Shown here: in pieces, positions 56,928 to 64,000 of the stretch
Layout of the letters: the number at the start of each line of letters is the position of its first letter
Position numbering within the stretch: the first letter of the stretch is position 1
Source: Pantoea vagans
GTDB taxonomy: Bacteria; Pseudomonadota; Gammaproteobacteria; Enterobacterales; Enterobacteriaceae
NCBI RefSeq assembly: GCF_001506165.1
Contig: NZ_CP011427.1
Coordinates: forward strand, 3,720,001-3,784,000
Direction: 5' to 3'
Length of the DNA: 64,000 nucleotides
Program-made: the position numbers and the translations under genes
The notes under the pieces: generated by a model
Database searches by the model: none
What the model was told of the DNA's origin: nothing
The model's input: the letters and a program-made list of their open reading frames with translations, nothing else

Positions 56928-57186
56928 TCTGGGACGTTTACTGATGATTTGCGTCTGGGCTTTTTTACTGTTGAATCTGGTGCACCCTTTCCCGACGCCG
57001 CTGCGTTACTTTGTCCATGTTGCCTTGTTCTTCATGGTGATTATGCATGGCTTGCAGCTGGTATTACTGCGCGCGACCCAGCCTAAAGAAGCACCGAAGC
57101 TCAGTGGCGCAACGCAGGCGAAGATTTTCTTTTTCGGCGTGTTTGAACTGCTGGCGTGGCAGAAGAAGCATTATCCAAAGATGTAG
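56917..57186 (+). CDS. yhhL: DUF1145 membrane protein YhhL
   Basis: An 89-residue protein, E. coli length, from ATG 56917 inside the rsmD end (AGGAG seven bases before). Two or three hydrophobic segments (LLMICVWAFLLLNLVHPFP; YFVHVALFFMVIMHGLQLVLL; IFFFGVFELLAW). Its function is unknown. Confidence 0.92.
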   Translation: MWLNLGRLLMICVWAFLLLNLVHPFPTPLRYFVHVALFFMVIMHGLQLVLLRATQPKEAPKLSGATQAKIFFFGVFELLAWQKKHYPKM

Positions 57187-57189
57187 AGA

Positions 57190-57217
57190 AATCGGCCGCC
57201 ATCGCGGCCGATTTTAT
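57190..57217. terminator. Terminator between yhhL and yhhM
   Basis: AATCGGCCGC and GCGGCCGATT arms around a CATC loop are followed by TTTATT on the plus strand; convergent genes share it. Confidence 0.8.
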
Positions 57218-57570
57218 TGCGCGGGGGTAAAGCTGACAAAGCGACTGCCCTTCATCTTCAACTCCCCCTTCGCACCCTTATCGATTTGATGATAATCGTT
57301 GGCGCTGACCACCACTTTGATGTCACTTGCACCATTCAGCGGATGAAACAGGGCTTCATACTTCATGTCTTCAGCCACAATCTCTTCACGCTGGCGTGAA
57401 CGGCGATTGGGCGACGGATACTCACGTTTGGTTTTGACTTCCACGCTGAGAGAACGAACCGGGGAAGCGTCATTGACCGCAGTTTCACGGCGTTGCTTGA
57501 TAAACTGACGGGTCGCCAAAACGGCAATAATCGCCAGAACGATAAAAAAGAGTAGCGGTGGTTTGCTCAT
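57214..57570 (-). CDS. yhhM: DUF2500 membrane-anchored protein YhhM
   Basis: A 118-residue protein from ATG 57570 with one N-terminal TM segment (PLLFFIVLAIIAVLATRQFI) and a basic, probably periplasmic or cytoplasmic, beta-rich domain. Conserved next to yhhL and yhhN in E. coli. Function unknown. Confidence 0.9.
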   Translation of the reverse strand: MSKPPLLFFIVLAIIAVLATRQFIKQRRETAVNDASPVRSLSVEVKTKREYPSPNRRSRQREEIVAEDMKYEALFHPLNGASDIKVVVSANDYHQIDKGAKGELKMKGSRFVSFTPAQ

Positions 57571-57732
57571 GTTTTCTCTCGTGCTTTGCGTTGATAATAG
57601 AACAAATAAAGACGACAAAGCATACAACCAGAGTTGACCGATTGTCACATTCGCCGCCGGTAACTTACACTGGGATCGCGATTTTGGGAAAATTCAATAC
57701 TCTGAGCTGCGTGTTCAGAAAAGGGAGAAAAC

Positions 57733-58362
57733 ATGCTTTGGTCTTTTCTTGCCGTACTTTTTTCCGGTTGGCTCTACGTTGATGCTTCGTACCGTGGCCC
57801 GCAATGGCAGCGCTGGCTGTTCAAACCCGTCACCTTACTGCTGTTGGTGGCTTGGGCCTGGCAGGCACCAACGCTCAACACCACCGACTATTTGATCCTC
57901 GCTGGGCTGGTTGCCACATTGGTTGGCGATGCGCTGACGTTATTGCCACGTCAGCAAATGCTCTATGCGCTGGGCGCATTCTTCCTGTCACACCTGCTGT
58001 ATACCATCAGCTTTGCCGCCCACATGACCATGAGCTTCTTCTGGCCGATCCCGGTGACCCTGCTGGTGATAGGTGCCGTGGTGATGGGCATCATCTGGTC
58101 AAAACTCGAAGATTTGCGTTGGCCGATCTGTACGCTGATTGGCATGACGCTGGTGATGAACTGGATGGCAGCGGAAAACTACTTCTTCCGCCCGACTGAC
58201 TTCAGCTTTTCGCTGCTAGTGGGTGCAGGACTATTGCTGTTGGCCAATATTGTCTGGTTTATCAGTCATTATCGCCGCCGTTTCAGTGCTGATAGCGCCA
58301 TTGTGGCCGCCTGCTACTTTGCCGGTCACTTTATGATTGTGCGCTCACTGTGGCTCTACTGA
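57733..58362 (+). CDS. yhhN: Lysoplasmalogenase YhhN family
   Basis: A 209-residue membrane protein with about eight hydrophobic segments; [16 protein letters not shown] near residue 57 holds the conserved Asp of the YhhN/TMEM86 family, whose animal members are lysoplasmalogenases. The bacterial substrate is unclear. It lies between yhhM and zntA as in E. coli. Confidence 0.92.
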   Translation: MLWSFLAVLFSGWLYVDASYRGPQWQRWLFKPVTLLLLVAWAWQAPTLNTTDYLILAGLVATLVGDALTLLPRQQMLYALGAFFLSHLLYTISFAAHMTMSFFWPIPVTLLVIGAVVMGIIWSKLEDLRWPICTLIGMTLVMNWMAAENYFFRPTDFSFSLLVGAGLLLLANIVWFISHYRRRFSADSAIVAACYFAGHFMIVRSLWLY

Positions 58363-58383
58363 AGAAATAATGACCTTTAACGC

Positions 58384-58415
58384 TTGACTCTGGAGTGGAC
58401 TCCAAAGTGTAGCAT
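58384..58415 (+). promoter_or_regulatory. ZntR-controlled promoter of zntA
   Basis: TTGACT (-35, 58384-58389) and TAGCAT (-10, 58410-58415) are separated by 20 bases, the overlong spacer of MerR-family promoters. The dyad ACTCTGGAGT/ACTCCAAAGT fills the spacer as in E. coli zntA. Confidence 0.9.
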
Positions 58416-58457
58416 TCAGGTTGCGGGCAGTGGCCCGCACCTGATACCGGAGGTCAC

Positions 58458-60734
58458 ATGCACGCACATACTCATTCTTGCCGCTGTGGGAAATCCCATA
58501 GCAAGCCTCAACCGCTGTGCGCCATTCGCAGCGCATCGCCCACCACGCTGAAAATCTCTGCCGCCCTGCCCGCCACACCGGAAAATGGTTGCGGCTGCTG
58601 CGACAACGACAGCGCCAGCCCTGGCGGTGAAAGCGACGCCGAAAGCGACAGGCCCGGCTCCTCTTCCCATCAGTTCCGCTGGCAAATCGCCGGCATGGAT
58701 TGCCCCAGCTGTGCGCGCAAAATTGAAAGCGCGGTACAACAGATCCCGCAGGTCAGCGCAGCCCGCGTTATTTTCGCCAGTGAAAAACTGGTCGTGGGTG
58801 CCGACCAGGATATTCGCTCAGCCGTAGAGCAAGCCGTGAAAAATGTCGGCTTTACGCTCACTTCAAACGATCCGCAAGCGCAGACCGCTGCACCTAACCG
58901 CTGGCGCGAAAATGCTGCCCTCGTCGTGCTGGCGCTGCTGATGCTGGCCAGTTGGCTGCTCAGCCAGATTTCACCGCTATGGGGCGATCGCCTGTTCGTG
59001 GTGACCACGCTGATTGGCCTGGCACCGATTGCCCGCAGCGCCTGGAAACTGCTGCGCGGTGGCTCGCCCTTTAGCATCGAAACCCTGATGACCCTCGCTG
59101 CCGCCGGTGCACTGTTGATCGGCGCCCACGCTGAAGCGGCCATGGTGCTGATGCTGTTCCAACTGGGTGAACGTCTGGAATCTTATGCCGCCACCCGTGC
59201 GCGTCGGGGCGTAACCGCCTTGATGGCCCTGCGCCCTGCTACCGCCACCCGTGTGAATGGCGCGCAGCGTGAGCAGGTGGCGCTGGAAGACTTACACCCC
59301 GGCGACAAGATTGAAGTCGCCGCTGGTGGGCGTTTACCGGCCGATGCTGAGCTACTGAACCTCAGCGCCAGCTTTGACGAAAGCGCGCTAACTGGTGAAT
59401 CTGTGCCAGTTGTGCGCCAGCCTGGTGAAACGGTGATGGCTGGTGCCACCAGCGTAGATCGTCTGGTGACCCTGAAAGTCATCTCCCAGCCGGGCCAAAG
59501 TGCCATTGACCGCATTCTGCAACTGATTGAAGAGGCCGAAACCCATCGCGCCCCGGTTGAACGCTTTATCGATCGCTTCAGCCGCATTTATACCCCCGCC
59601 ATTATGCTGCTGGCACTCATGGTGATGCTTTTGCCGCCATTGGTGGCGGGTGCTGCATGGCTGCCGTGGATTTATAAAGGTTTGACGTTGCTACTGATTG
59701 GCTGCCCCTGTGCCCTGGTGATTTCAACACCGGCGGCGATCACCTCTGGTTTAGCCGCCGCGGCACGACAGGGTGCGCTGATTAAGGGCGGTGCGGCACT
59801 GGAGCGACTGAGCCGCATCCAGACCATGGCCTTCGATAAAACCGGCACCTTAACTGCAGGCAAACCCCAGGTCACACAGATAGATGTCTTCGGCACACAG
59901 CAAGAGAACGCGCTGCTCAGCCTGGCGGCTGCCGTTGAACAAGGCTCCAGCCATCCTTTGGCGCTGGCGATTGTGCGTGAAGCCGTACGTCGCCAACTGG
60001 CGTTACCGCAAGCACAACATCAACAAGCATTGGCCGGAAGCGGTATCCGCGCCCGGGTTGATGGAGTGAGTTATCAGCTTCTGGCCCCGCGCGATGTCAA
60101 TGTTCTCACTGACGATCAGCAACAACTGATTGCGCAACGAGAAGCGCAAGGCCAGACGGTGGTGGTGCTGTTGCAAGAACAGACAGTGCTCGGCGCATTG
60201 GCCTTGCAGGATCAACTGCGAGAAGAGGCGATGACGGCAGTGTCGCAGTTGAAAGCGTTAGGTATCAAAAGCCTGATGCTGACCGGCGATAACCCGCGAG
60301 CCGCGGCGGCGATTGCGGCTGAACTCAGCATCGATTATCGCGCTGGGCTGCTGCCCGCCGATAAAGTCGAGGCGGTACGCAAGTTAGGTGAAGCGCAGTC
60401 ATTGGCGATGGTCGGCGATGGCATTAACGACGCACCCGCGATGAAAGCGGCAACGTTGGGCATCGCGATGGGCAGCGGCACCGATGTGGCACTGGAAGCC
60501 GCCGATGCCGCCTTAACACAAAACCGTCTGACGTTGTTACCGCGCACGGTATTACTGGCACGCCGCACGCGCGCCATTATTCGTCAGAACATTGCGATTG
60601 CGCTCGGCTTGAAGGGGATTTTCCTGATCACCACACTGCTCGGCTTCACCGGTTTGTGGTTAGCGGTGCTGGCAGACTCCGGCGCCACGGCGTTAGTCAC
60701 GGCTAACGCACTGCGGCTGCTGCGTCAGCGTTAA
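58458..60734 (+). CDS. zntA: Zn2+/Cd2+/Pb2+-exporting P-type ATPase
   Basis: A 758-residue P1B-ATPase (E. coli 732). The N-terminal tail is longer and Cys/His-rich (Cys8, Cys10, Cys21, Cys45, Cys47, Cys48), followed by the heavy-metal domain GMDCPSC (Cys82, Cys85). CPC in [10 protein letters not shown], phosphorylation DKTGTLT, TGES, SSHPLA and GDGINDAPA are all intact. It exports zinc and related ions when ZntR is activated. Its stop overlaps that of convergent tusA by two bases. Confidence 0.97.
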   Translation: MHAHTHSCRCGKSHSKPQPLCAIRSASPTTLKISAALPATPENGCGCCDNDSASPGGESDAESDRPGSSSHQFRWQIAGMDCPSCARKIESAVQQIPQVSAARVIFASEKLVVGADQDIRSAVEQAVKNVGFTLTSNDPQAQTAAPNRWRENAALVVLALLMLASWLLSQISPLWGDRLFVVTTLIGLAPIARSAWKLLRGGSPFSIETLMTLAAAGALLIGAHAEAAMVLMLFQLGERLESYAATRARRGVTALMALRPATATRVNGAQREQVALEDLHPGDKIEVAAGGRLPADAELLNLSASFDESALTGESVPVVRQPGETVMAGATSVDRLVTLKVISQPGQSAIDRILQLIEEAETHRAPVERFIDRFSRIYTPAIMLLALMVMLLPPLVAGAAWLPWIYKGLTLLLIGCPCALVISTPAAITSGLAAAARQGALIKGGAALERLSRIQTMAFDKTGTLTAGKPQVTQIDVFGTQQENALLSLAAAVEQGSSHPLALAIVREAVRRQLALPQAQHQQALAGSGIRARVDGVSYQLLAPRDVNVLTDDQQQLIAQREAQGQTVVVLLQEQTVLGALALQDQLREEAMTAVSQLKALGIKSLMLTGDNPRAAAAIAAELSIDYRAGLLPADKVEAVRKLGEAQSLAMVGDGINDAPAMKAATLGIAMGSGTDVALEAADAALTQNRLTLLPRTVLLARRTRAIIRQNIAIALGLKGIFLITTLLGFTGLWLAVLADSGATALVTANALRLLRQR

Positions 60735-60979
60735 GCCTGGCCTTTCTGAATCAGATACTGGTACGGCAGCGTTTCCGTTTGCTGTGCCAGCAACTGGTGT
60801 TCCATAAAGCGGCAAAATCCCGGTATATCGCGTGTGGTAGCGGGATCGTCAGCGATGATCAGCAGGGTTTCACCCGCCTGCATGGTGCGTACGGTTTTGC
60901 GCACCATCATCACCGGCTCAGGGCAGCGTAACCCCAAAGCATCAAGCGTGTGGTCCGGCGCAGAAAAGGGATCGCTCAT
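60731..60979 (-). CDS. tusA: Sulfur carrier protein TusA
   Basis: An 82-residue protein from ATG 60979; [20 protein letters not shown] contains the conserved sulfur-carrying Cys19. It passes sulfur from IscS to TusBCD for 2-thiouridine in tRNA. Convergent with zntA. Confidence 0.95.
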   Translation of the reverse strand: MSDPFSAPDHTLDALGLRCPEPVMMVRKTVRTMQAGETLLIIADDPATTRDIPGFCRFMEHQLLAQQTETLPYQYLIQKGQA

Positions 60980-61169
60980 GATTCTCTGTCTTTGTTCGTG
61001 GTGGGCGCTCATTCTAGCGCGCTCAATCTCCAGCGCAAGGCGATAACGATTGCGTTAAAATTAACCATTGCTTAAATTGCGCAACGCGCTAAGATGCCGC
61101 CGTTTTCATTTTATGGCTGTACAGCTCGGCTCTATGGGTTCCCTCACCCCTACATTAAAAAGGCTCACA

Positions 61170-61835
61170 ATGATTGATATTTCTGCACGTCAGCGCATGC
61201 ATGCGCTGTTTTGGCTATCGCTATTCCATCTGCTGGTGATCACCTCCAGTAACTACCTGGTACAGCTGCCGGTCTCGATTTTCGGCTTCCACACCACCTG
61301 GGGCGCGTTTAGCTTTCCGTTTATTTTCCTCGCTACCGACCTCACCGTGCGCATTTTTGGCGCGCCTTTAGCCCGTCGCATTATTCTGGCGGTGATGATC
61401 CCGGCACTGTTTATCTCCTATGTGGTCTCCTGTGTGTTTTATCAGGGAGAATGGCAGGGTTGGGCTTCACTGGAACAGGTGAACCTGTTTGTCGCCCGTA
61501 TCGCCAGCGCCAGCTTTATGGCTTATGCGCTGGGTCAGATTCTGGATGTCCACGTTTTTAACCGTTTGCGTCGTTTACCCCAGTGGTGGATCGCCCCGGC
61601 AGCCGCCATGTTCCTCGGTAATATCAGCGATACGCTGGCCTTCTTCTTCATCGCTTTTTATAAGAGTCCAGACCCGTTTATGGCAGCCCACTGGGTGGAG
61701 ATTGCCATGGTGGATTACAGCTTCAAAGTGCTGATCTGCATGATTTTCTTCCTGCCCGCGTACGGTGTACTGCTTAACAGCATGTTGAAACGCCTGGCTG
61801 AACGTTCTGCACAGCGCCAGATGAATTTCGGCTAA
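61170..61835 (+). CDS. yhhQ: Queuosine-precursor transporter YhhQ
   Basis: A 221-residue membrane protein, E. coli length, from ATG 61170 (AAGG upstream). Six or seven TM segments; HTTWGAFSFPFIFLATDLTVRIFGAPLARRII in outline and GNISDTLAFFFIAF identify the VUT/ECF-like family. In E. coli it imports preQ0/preQ1. Confidence 0.95.
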   Translation: MIDISARQRMHALFWLSLFHLLVITSSNYLVQLPVSIFGFHTTWGAFSFPFIFLATDLTVRIFGAPLARRIILAVMIPALFISYVVSCVFYQGEWQGWASLEQVNLFVARIASASFMAYALGQILDVHVFNRLRRLPQWWIAPAAAMFLGNISDTLAFFFIAFYKSPDPFMAAHWVEIAMVDYSFKVLICMIFFLPAYGVLLNSMLKRLAERSAQRQMNFG

Positions 61836-61960
61836 TTGCACATAGACGAAACGCCGCAGCGCGCTAAGATTTCCTGACAGTACGGCGGTTGCTTTTAACC
61901 GCCGATTCCGTTTTTATAGCGGATGGAAAGCACCAGACTGGAATCAATAAAGGGAAAAGA

Positions 61961-62518
61961 ATGCGTAATTTAGTGAAATATGCGGGTATTGGTCTGTTGG
62001 TGTTGGGTCTCGCGGCCTGTGACCAGAAGAAAGATGATGCGGCAGCAGGCAGTAACGGTGCCAGCGCCAGTCAGTCCGCTCAGACCGTCAACCTGATGGA
62101 CGGCAAGCTAAGCTTCAATCTGCCTGCGGGCATGTCTGATAAGAGCGGCAAACTCGGCTCGGAATCCACTAATATGCACGTTTACGCCGATGAAACCGGC
62201 CAGCGCGCGATTATCGTGATTGCCGGCGATCCCACCAACGAAGCGCTGGATGCACTCTCTCAGCGCCTGGAGCAGCAGCAACGCAATCGCGACCCGCAGC
62301 TGCAAGTGGTGTCTAACAAAGCCATTACGCTGAAAGACCAGCCAGCTCAGCAGTTGGATACGGTGATTTCTGCCAACAATCAGACCTCATGGTCTTCCGT
62401 GATTCTGGCAAAAGTGGATGGCAAACTGCTGACCCTGCAGATCACCCTGCCAGCAGACAATCAGCAGCAGGCGCAGAGCGATGCTGATGCCATTGTGAAA
62501 AGCATCACATTGAAATAG
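61961..62518 (+). CDS. dcrB: DcrB lipoprotein
   Basis: A 185-residue lipoprotein, E. coli length, from ATG 61961 behind AAAGGGA. The lipobox LAAC places the lipidated Cys at residue 20. In E. coli it is needed for phage C1/C6 adsorption and membrane integrity. A palindromic repeat follows. Confidence 0.94.
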   Translation: MRNLVKYAGIGLLVLGLAACDQKKDDAAAGSNGASASQSAQTVNLMDGKLSFNLPAGMSDKSGKLGSESTNMHVYADETGQRAIIVIAGDPTNEALDALSQRLEQQQRNRDPQLQVVSNKAITLKDQPAQQLDTVISANNQTSWSSVILAKVDGKLLTLQITLPADNQQQAQSDADAIVKSITLK

Positions 62519-62530
62519 AGCACGCATCAA

Positions 62531-62595
62531 CCGTAGCGGCGCGATTTATCGCGCGTATTCTTACAAAGGGACGCGCAATGAATTGCGCCGCTACA
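62531..62595. repeat. Interspersed palindrome family B, copy 3
   Basis: GTAGCGGCG and CGCCGCTAC enclose GCGCGATTTATCGCGC and GCGCAATGAATTGCGC, between the convergent 3' ends of dcrB and glgP. Confidence 0.88.
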
Positions 62596-62606
62596 GAATG
62601 TGCTCC

Positions 62607-64000
62607 TTACAACCTCACCGGCGAAATATGCCAAATCTCATCAGCGTATTCCTGAATCGTTCTGTCCGCTGAGAAGTACCCCATATTAGCGATGTTCAAC
62701 GCCGCACACCGCTGCCACTCATCTGGCTGACGATAAAGCTTGTCCACCTTATCCTGAGTATCCACATAGCTGCGGTAATCGGCCAACAATTGATAGTGGT
62801 CACCGAAGTTCACCAGCGCATCAAACAGATTGCGATAGCGCCCTAAATCCCCAGGACTGAACACGCCGCTGGCGATTTGTGTCAGTGCCTGATGCAGTTC
62901 GGCATCTTCCTCGTAGTACTTACGCGGGTTGTAGCCATCCTGACGCAGTTTCTCAACCTGCGGCGTGGTGTTGCCAAAGATAAAGATATTCTCCGCACCC
63001 ACGTGCTCGCGCATCTCGACGTTAGCACCATCCAGCGTACCAATGGTTAATGCGCCATTGAGCGCGAACTTCATATTACTGGTGCCGGAAGCTTCCGTAC
63101 CTGCCGTGGAGATCTGTTCAGAGAGATCCGCCGCCGGAATAATGATCTGCGCCAGGCTCACGCTGTAATTGGGAATAAACACCACTTTCAGCTTGTTCTT
63201 TACCTGAGGATCGTTGTTGATCACATTGGCGACATCGTTGATCAGATGAATGATGTGCTTCGCTACGTAATAGGCGGAAGCCGCTTTGCCGGCAAAGATA
63301 TTGACGCGTGGCACCCAGTCTGCGGTGGGATCGGCCTTGATACGGTTGTAACGAGTGATAACGTGCAACACGTTAAGCAGTTGACGTTTGTATTCGTGAA
63401 TACGTTTGATCTGCACGTCAAACAAAGCGTGCGGATCCAGCACAATATCCATGTTCTTCGCTACCCAATCCGCTAACCGCTTTTTGTTGGCGAACTTGGC
63501 ATCACTAATCTGCTCAATAAATGCCGGGTAATCAACGTGCGGGGTCAGTTCGCTGAGTTGGCTGAGATCGGTACGCCAGTTGCGACCGATGGTGTCATCC
63601 AGCACCTCCGACAGCGCCGGGTTAGCCAAGGCCAGCCAGCGTCGTGGCGTTACACCGTTGGTTTTATTGCAGAAACGCCCGGGGAACAGGCGCGCAAAAT
63701 CGGCAAACAGTGACTGCACCATCAGATTGGAGTGCAACTCTGACACGCCATTCACTTTGTGGCTCACCACCACCGCCAGCCAGGCCATGCGGATCTTACG
63801 GCCGTTGTTCTCATCAATAATCGAGATACGCGCCATCAGATCCCAGTCATCCGGGTAATACTCCTGGATGGTTTTCAGGAAGTAGTCATTGATTTCAAAC
63901 ACGATGCTAAGGTGACGCGGCAGAATCTTGCCAAACATATCCACCGGCCAGGTTTCCAGCGCTTCACTCATTAGCGTGTGGTTGGTGTAGGAGAACACCT
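62607..64000 (-). CDS. glgP: Glycogen phosphorylase, C-terminal half (5' end outside window)
   Basis: 464 residues of a phosphorylase that should be about 815 long; the frame is open to the window edge. [25 protein letters not shown] is followed by [22 protein letters not shown] with the PLP-binding Lys. The C-terminus [14 protein letters not shown] fits GlgP rather than MalP. It releases glucose-1-phosphate from glycogen. In E. coli the glg operon adjoins gntU; here glgP adjoins dcrB. Confidence 0.93.
   Translation of the reverse strand, partial: VFSYTNHTLMSEALETWPVDMFGKILPRHLSIVFEINDYFLKTIQEYYPDDWDLMARISIIDENNGRKIRMAWLAVVVSHKVNGVSELHSNLMVQSLFADFARLFPGRFCNKTNGVTPRRWLALANPALSEVLDDTIGRNWRTDLSQLSELTPHVDYPAFIEQISDAKFANKKRLADWVAKNMDIVLDPHALFDVQIKRIHEYKRQLLNVLHVITRYNRIKADPTADWVPRVNIFAGKAASAYYVAKHIIHLINDVANVINNDPQVKNKLKVVFIPNYSVSLAQIIIPAADLSEQISTAGTEASGTSNMKFALNGALTIGTLDGANVEMREHVGAENIFIFGNTTPQVEKLRQDGYNPRKYYEEDAELHQALTQIASGVFSPGDLGRYRNLFDALVNFGDHYQLLADYRSYVDTQDKVDKLYRQPDEWQRCAALNIANMGYFSADRTIQEYADEIWHISPVRL

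Overview
The window is typical enterobacterial chromosome (moderate GC, dense genes, short gaps, no rRNA, tRNA, prophage, IS or CRISPR seen). Most proteins look like close counterparts of Escherichia coli K-12 proteins, and gene order follows E. coli in two long blocks that are separate in that genome: a 92-minute block (ssb, uvrA, yjbR, tyrB, dnaB, qorA, pspG, dusA, zur, yjbJ, dinF, lexA, dgkA, plsB, ubiA, ubiC, psiE) and a 77-minute block (gntU, gntK, gntR, yhhW, ryhB, yhhY, ggt, yhhA, ugpQCEAB, livFGMH, panM, rpoH, ftsXEY, rsmD, yhhLMN, zntA, tusA, yhhQ, dcrB, glgP). Order and local substitutions suggest Enterobacterales outside Escherichia, probably Erwiniaceae (Pantoea or Erwinia); this is inference. 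Layout: 1-2115 holds a cut-off YtfF-like exporter, an AraC-type regulator and a divergent cysteine hydrolase. 2219-14556 is the ssb/uvrA divergon with a LexA box, a zinc alcohol dehydrogenase, yjbR, tyrB behind yitT, an Lrp-type regulator, dnaB, qorA, pspG (sigma54 promoter) and dusA; alr, aphA and yjbQ of the E. coli order are absent. 14652-25120 has a TraF-family outer-membrane barrel, zur with a likely autoregulatory operator, yjbJ, dinF, lexA (two LexA boxes), dgkA, plsB, ubiA/ubiC, psiE and a GntR/UTRA regulator. 25345-29958 is the main accessory locus: a binding protein, a small cytoplasmic-looking alkaline-phosphatase-superfamily hydrolase, two permeases and an ATPase, with Pho-box and -24/-12 promoter signals. 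30068-35665 holds yjbB, gntUK, gntR and yhhW. 36062-40629 has an AbgT-family transporter, the small RNA RyhB, yhhY, ggt and yhhA. 40626-51637 is ugp (four-repeat Pho box), liv and panM. 51755-62518 is the rpoH/ftsXEY/rsmD/yhhLMN/zntA/tusA/yhhQ/dcrB block, and the window ends inside glgP. Working together: phosphorus is a recurring theme (psiE, the Pho-linked ABC/hydrolase locus, yjbB, ugp), as are metal homeostasis (Zur, ZntA, Fur-RyhB) and stress circuits (LexA, Psp, RpoH). Three families of short interspersed palindromes recur, mostly at gene 3' ends, and all three ABC importers carry a palindrome just after the binding-protein gene. Nothing here is a clear-cut new defence or mobile system. 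The most promising poorly described pieces are the Pho-linked importer/hydrolase locus, the Lrp-YitT-TyrB module with a shared 12-mer, an orphan terminator that may mark a small RNA, and the chromosomal TraF-like barrel.
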